Shown here in pieces: positions 18,295 to 26,897 of a DNA stretch of 64,000 nt (positions are counted from its first letter, which is position 1; each line of letters starts with the position of its first letter). Under the pieces are notes generated by a model. The model did not search any database, was not told where the DNA came from, and saw only the letters and a list, made by a program, of their open reading frames with translations. Origin of the DNA: Paenibacillus tundrae (lineage in GTDB: Bacteria > Bacillota > Bacilli > Paenibacillales > Paenibacillaceae); contig NZ_CP145605.1 of assembly GCF_036884255.1 (NCBI RefSeq), forward strand, positions 992,001-1,056,000, read 5' to 3'. A program made the translations under genes and the position numbers.

Positions 18295-19434
18295 ATGAGA
18301 AAAGCATTTATCAGCCCAACGAAATATGTACAAGGTGAAGACGAACTACTTAACTTGGGGTATTTTGTAAAATCATTCGGGGACTCCGCGCTCTTGATCG
18401 CTCACCCAGATGATGTACAACGTGTCAAAGCGAAGCTGGATGCAACAGCTGAGAAATTCAATATTACGTTTGTTGAAAGCGGTTTTAAAGGCGAATGTTC
18501 CCGCGAGGAAGTTGCTCGTCTGCAAGAGATCGCAAAGGAAAAAGGTTGCGACTCTACGATCGGTCTTGGTGGTGGTAAAGCGATCGATGCGGCCAAATGT
18601 GTAGCAGAAGGCGAAGCCTTGATCATCTGCCCAACGATTGCGGCAACGGACGCACCAACAAGTCACTCTGCTGTATTGTACACACCAGAAGGCGCATTCG
18701 ATGATTATGCATACTTCAAACAAAGCCCAAGTGTTGTGCTTGTAGATACAACGGTTATTGCCAATGCACCAACACGTTTCCTTGTTTCCGGTATGGGAGA
18801 TGCACTTTCTACGTATTTTGAAGCAAGAGCAACAGCTAAATCCTATTCTCGTGTGAACGCGAGCCTACCGATGGGATCACGTGAAGGATATACACCTTCT
18901 GCTGTAGGTACCAATGCAGCACTTGCACTAGCGAAGCTATGTTATGAGATGCTTCTTACTGACGGTGCAAAAGCTAAAGTAGCTAGTGATAGTAATGTGG
19001 TAACCCAAGCACTGGAGAACATCGTAGAGACGAATATTCTGTTGTCTGGTCTTGGATTCGAGAGCGGTGGTCTGGCTGCAGCACATGCGATCCACAACGG
19101 TCTGACTGTTCTTGAAGGTACACACCACTACTTCCATGGAGAAAAAGTATCCTTCGGTACCATTGCCCAGCTTGTGCTTGAGAATGCACCAACCGAAGAG
19201 CTGCACGAAGTGATGGACTTCTGCCTTGCTGTAGGACTACCTGTAAGCCTGGCGGATATCGGTGTAGAAACAATTACGCAAGAAGAACTGATCCAAGTAG
19301 CAGAGATTGCTTGTATTCCGGAAGAATCCATTCACGCAATGCCATTCCCAATCACAGTTCCTGAAGTGGCCGCTGCCATCGCAGCAGCTGACCGAATCGG
19401 ACGGGAGTACAAAGCTCGCCAGGAGGCAAAATAA
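18295..19434 (+). CDS. gldA: Glycerol dehydrogenase (NAD+, zinc type)
   Basis: 379-residue iron/zinc-dependent dehydrogenase of the GldA family, which oxidises glycerol to dihydroxyacetone with NAD+. The dinucleotide loop GLGGGKAIDAAK, the segment PTIAATDAPTSHSAVLYT and metal-binding histidines in AAAHAIHNGL and HHYFHGEKV are visible. AGGAGG precedes ATG 18295. Its stop codon overlaps the start of the fused dihydroxyacetone kinase (TAATG), so the two steps glycerol to DHA to DHA-phosphate are translationally coupled. The PocR/AraC gene upstream is the likely regulator. Confidence 0.93.
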   Translation: MRKAFISPTKYVQGEDELLNLGYFVKSFGDSALLIAHPDDVQRVKAKLDATAEKFNITFVESGFKGECSREEVARLQEIAKEKGCDSTIGLGGGKAIDAAKCVAEGEALIICPTIAATDAPTSHSAVLYTPEGAFDDYAYFKQSPSVVLVDTTVIANAPTRFLVSGMGDALSTYFEARATAKSYSRVNASLPMGSREGYTPSAVGTNAALALAKLCYEMLLTDGAKAKVASDSNVVTQALENIVETNILLSGLGFESGGLAAAHAIHNGLTVLEGTHHYFHGEKVSFGTIAQLVLENAPTEELHEVMDFCLAVGLPVSLADIGVETITQEELIQVAEIACIPEESIHAMPFPITVPEVAAAIAAADRIGREYKARQEAK

Positions 19435-21203
19435 TGAAAAAAATTATAAACCAGGCTGAGAATGTTGTAATGGAAATGTGCAACGGGATTGCGCTTGCGC
19501 ACCCAGAGCTTGAGTTTCTGAAGAAATACAAAGTCATCAAGCGCAGAGAGATTAATGCGGATAAAGTTAGCCTGATTAGTGGCGGCGGTAGCGGACATGA
19601 GCCGGCTCACGCAGGTTATGTAGGTAAAGGCATGCTGGATGCGGCTGTCTGTGGAGATGTATTCGCATCCCCTTCACAGATTCAGGTATACCAGGCGATC
19701 AAAGCTACCGCTAGCAACAAAGGTACGCTGTTGATTATCAAAAACTACAGTGGCGACATGATGAACTTCAAGAATGCGGCTCATCTGGCAGAGGAAGACG
19801 GCATTAACGTACAATATGTGCGCGTTGAGGATGATATCGCAGTACAGGATAGCTTGTACACAGTAGGACGCCGTGGTGTTGCTGGTACTGTACTGGTTCA
19901 CAAGATTGCCGGAGCAGCGGCAGAAGAAGGCCGCAGTCTGGATGAAGTGAAACAGGTTGCTGAGAAGGCAGCGCAGAACGTACGCAGTATCGGGTTTGGC
20001 TTCACTTCATGTACTGTACCAGCGAAAGGTACTCCGACATTTGAAATTGCGGAAGATGAGATGGAGTTCGGCGTGGGAATCCACGGTGAGCCAGGGATTC
20101 GTCGGGAGAAAATTGTGTCTGCGGATGAACTCGCAGGACGTATGGTGGAAGCATTGCTGGCAGATATGAAGCTGGACAATGACGCTTCTGCGGAGATTGC
20201 TGTGCTTGTGAACGGATTTGGCGCTACACCGCTACAAGAATTGTACTTGCTGAACAACTCCGTTCAACGTGAACTTGCAGGACATACAGGTCTGAAGGTT
20301 GCTACAACGTTTGTAGGCAACTATATGACCAGTATCGATATGGCAGGTGCTTCGGTAACCATCCTGAAACTGGATGATGAACTGAAAACGTTGTTGTTCC
20401 AAGAAAGCGATACGCCTGCGTTCAAGGTCTCCGGTGCGCCGGTTGCCCAAGTAGCGTATTCTGAAGCACTTGAAGCAGTTGTGAGTGAGGATGCTCCAGT
20501 ATCCTTCGAGGTTGAGACACCTGCAACGTCTGCGGTAATCAACAACAATCAGTTCTCCCTCGATAACGTCGTGTACCTGATCGACAAAATGGGTGAGATC
20601 ATCATCAAGAATGAAGTACCGTTCTGTGAGCTGGATTCTCATGCGGGCGATGGTGACTTCGGGATGAGTGTGGCCAAAGGCTTCCGCCAGTTGAAACGTG
20701 AATGGAATCATATCATTAACGAAGAGAAAAAGGACATCGGTTCATTCCTTGATGCATGTTCATTGGTTATCATGGAATATTGCGGCGGAGCATCCGGCCC
20801 GATCTGGGGTTCGGCATTCCGTGCGGCTGGCAAAGCTGTAGGCGATAAGCAGCAATTGAGTGTGGCTGAATTCGCTGAGATGATTCAAGCTGCAGTTCAA
20901 GGCATTCAGTCCACTGGCGAACGCTCCTTCGGACGTGGTGCGGTTGTCGGTGACAAAACCTTGATTGATGCGCTTGTACCTTGTGCTGATTCTTGGACAC
21001 AAAGCGCTGATTCGGGAGACGACTTCAAAACGGCATTTGCCAAAGGTGCAGCAGCAGCGGTCGAAGGTGCGAAGAAAACGGAAGACATCGTAGCTCGCAT
21101 GGGTCGTGCAGGTACGGTTGGTGACCGTAGTCTAGGATACCCTGATGCTGGTGCGTATGCATTGGGTGTTATTTTCACTGAATTGTCTGAGTCGATGAAA
21201 TAA
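19434..21203 (+). CDS. ATP-dependent dihydroxyacetone kinase, DhaK-DhaL fusion
   Basis: 589-residue two-domain kinase that phosphorylates dihydroxyacetone to DHAP. The DhaK domain (about 1-330) carries SGGGSGHEPAHAGYVG and the substrate-linking His217 in GVGIHGEPG. The DhaL domain (about 370-589) carries the nucleotide/Mg segment HAGDGDFGMS, GGASGPIWGSAF and GDRSLGYPDAGA. Fusion in one chain is the form used by ATP-dependent kinases rather than the PTS-dependent three-subunit form, and no dhaM is present. It overlaps the gldA stop codon by one base and is followed by a clear terminator. Confidence 0.92.
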   Translation: MKKIINQAENVVMEMCNGIALAHPELEFLKKYKVIKRREINADKVSLISGGGSGHEPAHAGYVGKGMLDAAVCGDVFASPSQIQVYQAIKATASNKGTLLIIKNYSGDMMNFKNAAHLAEEDGINVQYVRVEDDIAVQDSLYTVGRRGVAGTVLVHKIAGAAAEEGRSLDEVKQVAEKAAQNVRSIGFGFTSCTVPAKGTPTFEIAEDEMEFGVGIHGEPGIRREKIVSADELAGRMVEALLADMKLDNDASAEIAVLVNGFGATPLQELYLLNNSVQRELAGHTGLKVATTFVGNYMTSIDMAGASVTILKLDDELKTLLFQESDTPAFKVSGAPVAQVAYSEALEAVVSEDAPVSFEVETPATSAVINNNQFSLDNVVYLIDKMGEIIIKNEVPFCELDSHAGDGDFGMSVAKGFRQLKREWNHIINEEKKDIGSFLDACSLVIMEYCGGASGPIWGSAFRAAGKAVGDKQQLSVAEFAEMIQAAVQGIQSTGERSFGRGAVVGDKTLIDALVPCADSWTQSADSGDDFKTAFAKGAAAAVEGAKKTEDIVARMGRAGTVGDRSLGYPDAGAYALGVIFTELSESMK

Positions 21204-21267
21204 AATGTTGTGAAATGTCAGATAATCTCAACGATAAATATAAATTTTTGAATAGGTTTACCACAAG

Positions 21268-21295
21268 GGAGTATCACATCGTGATACTCCTTTTT
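21268..21295 (+). terminator. Terminator of the gldA-dhaKL operon
   Basis: Perfect ten-base-pair stem GGAGTATCAC/GTGATACTCC with loop ATC and five T residues. Confidence 0.88.
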
Positions 21296-21407
21296 GGTAG
21301 TGAAATGCCGTTCTTTAAGGAAGTGAATGGGTACATATCATGTGAAAAGAAGAGACGATTATAAGTCTGTATTCATAATTTCGCCATATATTACAGGTCA
21401 TGGGCTG

Positions 21408-21435
21408 TTGAAAATGCTCGCTAAGTTGGTATAAT
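21408..21435 (+). promoter_or_regulatory. Sigma-A-type promoter of the siderophore import operon
   Basis: TTGAAA at 21408-21413 and a perfect TATAAT at 21430-21435 with a 16-base spacer. Transcription would start near 21442, leaving a leader of about 165 bases and placing the Fur box just after the start point. Confidence 0.7.
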
Positions 21436-21450
21436 GAGACCTATTGATAT

Positions 21451-21465
21451 TGATAATCACTATCA
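21451..21465. promoter_or_regulatory. Fur box
   Basis: TGATAATCACTATCA matches the 7-1-7 Fur consensus TGATAATnATTATCA at all but one position. A second, weaker match (TGATAATGATTTCAT) lies at 21544-21558. Position directly after the promoter implies iron-dependent repression. Confidence 0.82.
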
Positions 21466-21608
21466 TTTGTTTAAATTGTAACTCAGGAATACAGAACAAA
21501 GGGGTTCGGGATTCATCGTGAATTGATCTCTGAGGATTTAACATGATAATGATTTCATCCAAATGACGCTACTTATGGGTCATACATATTTAACCTAGGG
21601 GGATACAA

Positions 21609-22658
21609 ATGAGAAAATCTATTTCTAGAAAATTCATGTTTATGATGGTGGCAGCTTTGGCGTTGGTGCTCGCGGCATGTTCCAGTAATGAAGCTACGAA
21701 TTCGAATGCAACGAGTACAAATGCAACAGACACTAGTACCTCAACAAGTGCGGCGACTCCTGCTACTCCTTCCACAGTTGAAATTACAGATGCACATGGA
21801 ACGGTAACTGTTCCTGTAAACCCAACAAATGTCGTTGCTCTAGATAACAGAACGTTTGAGACATTGGCGAACTGGGATGTTAAATTAGCGGCTGTCCCGA
21901 AGGATGTTATGCCTGGGAATTCACCATATGTAGCTGATGAAGCTGTACAGAATATCGGTAATCATCGCGAACCAAATCTGGAGTTGCTGGCATCAATCCA
22001 GCCTGACCTTGTTATTGTTGGTCAAAGATTCTCAGGATTCTATGAAGATATCAAAAAATTAGTGCCTAATGCAGCAGTAATTGATCTTACTTTTGATGTT
22101 TCTGCTGAAGCCGGAACACCTGGAGAAAACCTGGTTAACGGATTCAAAGATACAACGACGAGCTTAGGTAAAATTTTCGATAAAGAAGAAGAGGCTAGCC
22201 AACTGAACGCTGAATTCGATAAATCTATTGAAGCAGCAAAAGCGGCTTATAATGGCAAAGATACAGTGATGAGTGTAATTGTTTCTGCAGGGGATATCGG
22301 TTTTTCAGCTCCTCACTCTGGTCGTGTATGGGGGCCATTGTATGAAATCTTCAATTGGGTACCAGCTCTAGAAGTTGACAAGTCTTCTGCTGATCACCAA
22401 GGTGATGATATTTCCGTTGAAGCTATTGCTCAGAGCAATCCGGATTGGATTTTCGTACTGGATCGTGATGCGGCTATTTCTTCCGATGAAGCTTCTGTTC
22501 CTGCTCAAGACGTTATTGATAATGCACCTGCTCTCAAAAACACAACGGCGATTACTAAAGGACAGATTATGTATGCTCCGAACGACACGTACACGAATGA
22601 ATCCATCGAGACATTCATTAAAATCTTCAACAACCTATCAGAAACTTTAGCGAAGTAG
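21609..22658 (+). CDS. Siderophore-binding lipoprotein of an ABC importer (YclQ/FatB type)
   Basis: 349-residue lipoprotein. The signal peptide ends in lipobox LAAC, followed by a Thr/Ser/Asn linker and a class III periplasmic-binding fold (ITDAHGTVTVPVNPTNVVALDN..., NHREPNLELLASIQPDLVIVGQR). It should capture a ferric siderophore outside the membrane and deliver it to the two permeases downstream. The binding protein and permeases are closest in character to the B. subtilis YclNOPQ petrobactin-type system; here the order is Q-N-O-P. AGGGGGA precedes ATG 21609, and a promoter with a Fur box is upstream. The ligand is not proven. Confidence 0.9.
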   Translation: MRKSISRKFMFMMVAALALVLAACSSNEATNSNATSTNATDTSTSTSAATPATPSTVEITDAHGTVTVPVNPTNVVALDNRTFETLANWDVKLAAVPKDVMPGNSPYVADEAVQNIGNHREPNLELLASIQPDLVIVGQRFSGFYEDIKKLVPNAAVIDLTFDVSAEAGTPGENLVNGFKDTTTSLGKIFDKEEEASQLNAEFDKSIEAAKAAYNGKDTVMSVIVSAGDIGFSAPHSGRVWGPLYEIFNWVPALEVDKSSADHQGDDISVEAIAQSNPDWIFVLDRDAAISSDEASVPAQDVIDNAPALKNTTAITKGQIMYAPNDTYTNESIETFIKIFNNLSETLAK

Positions 22659-22676
22659 TAAAAGGAGTATGACGCA

Positions 22677-23702
22677 GTGCTGAAAAACTGGATACCAAAA
22701 CTAGCTGGGGTTGAGAATTCTCAACCCCAGCGTCATAACCGTAAGAAGCTCTGGACGATCCCTTTTATCATCGCCATCACGGTGACAGCTATTCTAGCGA
22801 TCCTATCGCTGTTTACTGGCGTTTATGATATCAGAGGACAAGCGGATGGCATGGAGATGTTCTTCATCACTCGTGTACCTAGAACCATTGCCTTGATGCT
22901 CACTGGAGCCGCAATGGCCATGGCAGGACTGGTCATGCAGTTGATTACACAGAACCGTTTAGTAGAACCTACCACCACAGGAACGATGGAATGGTCAGGT
23001 CTCGGACTTTTATTTGTTTATCTATTATTTCCTGCTCCAACGCTAGTGCTCAGAATGACAGGCGCAATCATTTTTTCTTTTGTAGGAACAATGATTTTTT
23101 TTGTTTTTCTAAGAAAAGTTAAGCTTCGATCATCTTTAGTTGTGCCTATTATTGGGATGATGCTGGGAGCAGTCATTTCGGCATTTTCAACGTTTATCGG
23201 ACTTGTTTTCCAAGTGACGCAAAATATCGAGAGCTGGTTTGTAGGCTCTTTTTCGCCTGTTCAGATTGGTCGGTATGAGTATCTATGGATTATTATTTTG
23301 CTCACTATACTTATCTTTATATTTGCTGACCGGTTGACTCTGGCTGGACTTGGGGAAGATGTCGCTACCAGTCTCGGCGTAAACTATAACAGAATTATTC
23401 TTATTGGCACGGGTCTCATTTCTCTAGCTGTTGGTGTTGTTGCGGCTGTTATTGGAAACTTACCATTCCTAGGGCTAATTGTCCCCAATATTGTTTCCAT
23501 GTTTAGAGGGGATGACCTTAGGAGTAATTTGCCATGGGTGTGCGTGTTAGGGATGGCTACCATCATTGTATGTGATATCCTGTCTCGCATCATTATTATG
23601 CCGTTTGAAATACCTGTTTCTATGATCCTTGGAACGGTGGGAGCCGTTGTATTTATTGCTATTTTGCTAAGACAAAGGAGGTCAAAAAGGAGGCTAAGAT
23701 GA
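22677..23702 (+). CDS. Siderophore ABC importer permease (YclN type)
   Basis: FecCD-family permease, 341 residues, with about nine hydrophobic helices. The segment RLVEPTTTGTMEWSGLG matches the subgroup signature of YclN (SPTTAGTMDWARLG). The start is GTG 22677, with AAAGGAG ten bases upstream. It forms half of the transmembrane channel with the next gene product. Its stop overlaps the next start (ATGA), showing tight translational coupling. Confidence 0.9.
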   Translation: MLKNWIPKLAGVENSQPQRHNRKKLWTIPFIIAITVTAILAILSLFTGVYDIRGQADGMEMFFITRVPRTIALMLTGAAMAMAGLVMQLITQNRLVEPTTTGTMEWSGLGLLFVYLLFPAPTLVLRMTGAIIFSFVGTMIFFVFLRKVKLRSSLVVPIIGMMLGAVISAFSTFIGLVFQVTQNIESWFVGSFSPVQIGRYEYLWIIILLTILIFIFADRLTLAGLGEDVATSLGVNYNRIILIGTGLISLAVGVVAAVIGNLPFLGLIVPNIVSMFRGDDLRSNLPWVCVLGMATIIVCDILSRIIIMPFEIPVSMILGTVGAVVFIAILLRQRRSKRRLR

Positions 23703-24763
23703 GCGAATTAACTAGTAGTAATCCACTAAATGTCGACATCGACTCTAGCCGACCTCCCCGAAAAAGATCAGCTAGAGCCTTTCGTACCAAGAAGGAAGAA
23801 AAGCGTTATTGGATTTTGCTGATAACATTGATTGTTGTGGGTCTTTTATCATCGTTTGGACTACTGGTGTATAACAATCCGGTTCCAGTAACCTCCCCAT
23901 CATTCATACCTGTTGTTACAAGAAGGGTGGTAGCCCTTGTTGCCATGCTTATGGCTGTAATTTGTCAAAGCTTAGCAACGGTTGCTTTTCAGTCGATTAC
24001 GAATAACCGAATTATCACTCCGTCACTCTTAGGTTTTGAAGCTATTTACTCCACCATTCATACAAGCACGATCTTTTTCCTTGGTGCTGCGGCGTTTGTG
24101 AATTTTAGTGGTGTAGATGCCTTTTTATATCAGATTGCTGCTATGGTCTTGATGTGTCTAATCCTCTACGGATGGTTGCTCTCTGGGAAGTACGGCAATT
24201 TACAACTCCTGCTTTTGGTCGGTATTATTATTGGAACGGGGTTAAGGTCTGTATCTTCTTTTATGAGAAGACTTCTGTCACCATCTGAATTTGATATTTT
24301 GCAAGCAAGAATGTTTGCTTCCGTCAATAATGCAGATGCTGCCTATTTCCCGATTGCCATACCAATTGTTATCGTTGTAGCGATCCTTCTGCTTGCGAAT
24401 GCCAAGCGACTTAATGTATTGTCGCTTGGTAAGGATGTCTCAACGGTTCTGGGCTCTAAACATCAAGTAAGTGTCATGTATACCCTTGTTCTTATTTCCA
24501 TTTTGATGGCTGTATCAACCGCTTTGGTTGGCCCACTTACTTTCTATGGATTTTTAGTTGCTACGTTGAGTTATCAAGCAGCACAGACCTATGATCACAG
24601 ATACGTGTTCCCGATGGCTCTTGCTATAGGCTTTGTAATCTTAACGAGTGCGTACTTTATTATGAATCATATTTTCCATGCGCAAGGTGTTGTCTCCATT
24701 CTTATTGAATTGATTGGTGGACTAACATTCTTAATTGTTATTTTAAGGAAGGGTTCTTTATGA
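23699..24763 (+). CDS. Siderophore ABC importer permease (YclO type)
   Basis: Second FecCD-family permease, 354 residues. A basic cytoplasmic N-terminus (RPPRKRSARAFRTKKEEKRY) precedes the first helix, and the rest is strongly hydrophobic with the conserved LGKDVSTVLGSKH coupling loop. It overlaps both neighbours by four bases. With the YclN-type protein it makes the heterodimeric membrane channel. Confidence 0.9.
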   Translation: MSELTSSNPLNVDIDSSRPPRKRSARAFRTKKEEKRYWILLITLIVVGLLSSFGLLVYNNPVPVTSPSFIPVVTRRVVALVAMLMAVICQSLATVAFQSITNNRIITPSLLGFEAIYSTIHTSTIFFLGAAAFVNFSGVDAFLYQIAAMVLMCLILYGWLLSGKYGNLQLLLLVGIIIGTGLRSVSSFMRRLLSPSEFDILQARMFASVNNADAAYFPIAIPIVIVVAILLLANAKRLNVLSLGKDVSTVLGSKHQVSVMYTLVLISILMAVSTALVGPLTFYGFLVATLSYQAAQTYDHRYVFPMALAIGFVILTSAYFIMNHIFHAQGVVSILIELIGGLTFLIVILRKGSL

Positions 24764-25512
24764 TACAGATCGATAATGTCAAAAAATCCTATGCAGCCGA
24801 GGTAGAAATAGGCCCTTTGGATATAAGCATCCCCAAAGCCGGTCTTACTTCATTAATCGGACCCAACGGAGCGGGAAAATCAACAACGCTTCTGATGATC
24901 GGTAGGCTTCTGAATTTGGACGAAGGCCAGATTAAGATTGCCAATATGGATGTTTCCAAATCGAAGTCCAAAGACTTGGCCAAAATTGTAACGGTGCTGC
25001 GGCAAGAAAATCATTTTGTCACAAGACTAACGGTAAGACAGCTTGCCGGATTTGGGCGTTTTCCTCATTCGAAGGGAAGACTAACAGATGAAGATGAAGC
25101 GATTATTTCCAAATATATTGATTTTCTAGACTTAACTGATCTGGAAAATAGATATTTAGACGAGCTTTCCGGTGGCCAACGACAGAGAGCATATGTAGCT
25201 ATGGTTTTGTGTCAGGAGACAGAATACGTACTTTTGGACGAGCCTTTGAACAATTTGGATGTGGCTCGCTCTGTACGGATGATGGAGCATCTGAGGTATG
25301 CAGCTAATGAATTTGGACGAACCATTCTGACGGTTATGCATGATATTAATTTTGCCGCCAAATATTCGGATCGAATCTGTGCGATGAAGCATGGGCAGAT
25401 TGCTGCGTTTGGAACAGTGGATGAGGTTATGGATCCCGAAATTTTAACAGATATTTTTGAGACCAAAATTGAAATTATCGAGGGCCCATATGGACCAATA
25501 GCAATTTATTAA
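24760..25512 (+). CDS. Siderophore ABC importer ATPase (YclP type)
   Basis: 250-residue ABC ATPase with Walker A (GPNGAGKST), signature LSGGQRQRAYVAM, Walker B (YVLLDEP) and the switch histidine in VMHDINFA. It drives ferric-siderophore uptake through the two permeases encoded just upstream. The start overlaps the YclO-type stop (ATGA). A terminator follows. Confidence 0.92.
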   Translation: MIQIDNVKKSYAAEVEIGPLDISIPKAGLTSLIGPNGAGKSTTLLMIGRLLNLDEGQIKIANMDVSKSKSKDLAKIVTVLRQENHFVTRLTVRQLAGFGRFPHSKGRLTDEDEAIISKYIDFLDLTDLENRYLDELSGGQRQRAYVAMVLCQETEYVLLDEPLNNLDVARSVRMMEHLRYAANEFGRTILTVMHDINFAAKYSDRICAMKHGQIAAFGTVDEVMDPEILTDIFETKIEIIEGPYGPIAIY

Positions 25513-25564
25513 GTGCAGGATGTATTTGATGTATTTAAGGTAGTTAAATTAAAAGAGTTCTCAG

Positions 25565-25597
25565 AAAGTAGAGTGATTATTCCACTCTACTTTTTTG
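25565..25597 (+). terminator. Terminator of the siderophore operon
   Basis: Eleven-base-pair stem AAAGTAGAGTG/CACTCTACTTT with a seven-base loop; the 3' arm runs into a T-run. Confidence 0.88.
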
Positions 25598-25691
25598 TAT
25601 AAAGAGGGCGAAATTTGGCTTGCTTATGCCAAATAGTGTAATCTGGAGAACAGATAACCCACTTTGAACGAGAAGGGAACGGAACTATACA

Positions 25692-26870
25692 ATGACAGAT
25701 AAACTTTATTACAACTCAGCATATACACATGAATGGCATACACAGATTACAAATAGAGCAGACAAGGAGGACGGCACCTACGTCACATTAGCAGAGACTG
25801 CTTTTTATCCGCATGGCGGCGGACAACCGTGTGATCTAGGACAGATCGGCGGCATTGCTGTTCTTGATGTCAATCTTGAAGATGGAGAGGTATGGCATAA
25901 GCTAGAGCGCTCACCTGAACAAGTGGACGTGGACTGTGCGTTGGATTGGCAGCGTCGATTCGATCATATGCAGCATCATACTGGACAACATTTACTGTCA
26001 GCGATCACCCTGAAGCTTGCGGATGCGATGACGCTCAGCTTCCATCTGGGAACGGATTATGCCACGATTGATGTGGCGGCAGAATCACTCAGCGTGGAGC
26101 AACTTGCAGCCATCGAATATGAGGTGAATCAGCAAATTTATCGTAACGCACCAATCCATACATCCTGGGTAACTGCAGAAGAGGCAGCACGTCTACCCTT
26201 GGTGAAGCAGCCGAGCGTTACTGAAGATATTCGGATCGTTGAGATTGAGGGTGTGGAATATAACGCGTGTGGTGGCACACATGTGTCGGCAACGGGGGAG
26301 ATTGGATTAATCAAGCTGCTGAAAACCGAGAAGGTGAAAGGTGGTATCCGGATTTATTTTAAATGTGGATCGAGAGCATTGAACGAATTCACCGCAACAC
26401 AGCAAGTACTGAACGGCTTAACGACGAAATTGAAGACGAGCAGGGACGAGCTGCTGGAGCGCATTGAGAAAATGGAACAGGAGCAGAAGCTGCTGCAGAG
26501 CGAGCTAAATGCGGTAAAAGCAACGAATGATGATTATTATGCGCAGGAACTGCTCGCAGCGCGAGAAGGGCTGGTCATCGCTCAGGTATTTGAGGACAAA
26601 CCGCTTAAGGATATGCAGAGTCTTGCGACCAAGCTTACAGCAGAACATGAGGGCTTGGTGCTCTTCGCCAGTATTTCAGAAGCTAAGGTGGTTCTAGCGC
26701 AGAATGGACAACCGCCGGAATGGGCATGTGGCCCATTCTTCAAAGGCAATCTTGGTGCGTATCAAGGCAAAGGTGGCGGTAGTGATAAAATGGCTCAGGC
26801 GGGCTTTGCGAACAGCGAAGATGCGATTGCTTTTTACGAATTCACGAAGGAGCAACTGGGTCATCACTAA
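25692..26870 (+). CDS. Alanyl-tRNA editing protein, AlaX-L type with DHHA1 domain
   Basis: 392-residue stand-alone editing enzyme that deacylates mischarged Ser-tRNA(Ala) (and Gly-). It contains the second-additional-domain zinc site, HTGQHLL (HxxxH) together with CGGTH, a coiled-coil (DELLERIEKMEQEQKLLQSEL) and a C-terminal DHHA1 domain ending in GKGGGSDKMAQAG. This long form resembles the C-terminal half of AlaRS. An AGAAGG-type ribosome binding site precedes the ATG. The next gene starts 27 bases later in the same direction. Confidence 0.9.
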   Translation: MTDKLYYNSAYTHEWHTQITNRADKEDGTYVTLAETAFYPHGGGQPCDLGQIGGIAVLDVNLEDGEVWHKLERSPEQVDVDCALDWQRRFDHMQHHTGQHLLSAITLKLADAMTLSFHLGTDYATIDVAAESLSVEQLAAIEYEVNQQIYRNAPIHTSWVTAEEAARLPLVKQPSVTEDIRIVEIEGVEYNACGGTHVSATGEIGLIKLLKTEKVKGGIRIYFKCGSRALNEFTATQQVLNGLTTKLKTSRDELLERIEKMEQEQKLLQSELNAVKATNDDYYAQELLAAREGLVIAQVFEDKPLKDMQSLATKLTAEHEGLVLFASISEAKVVLAQNGQPPEWACGPFFKGNLGAYQGKGGGSDKMAQAGFANSEDAIAFYEFTKEQLGHH

Positions 26871-26897
26871 GCGAAGCTTGGATTGGGGAGAGGTCTA

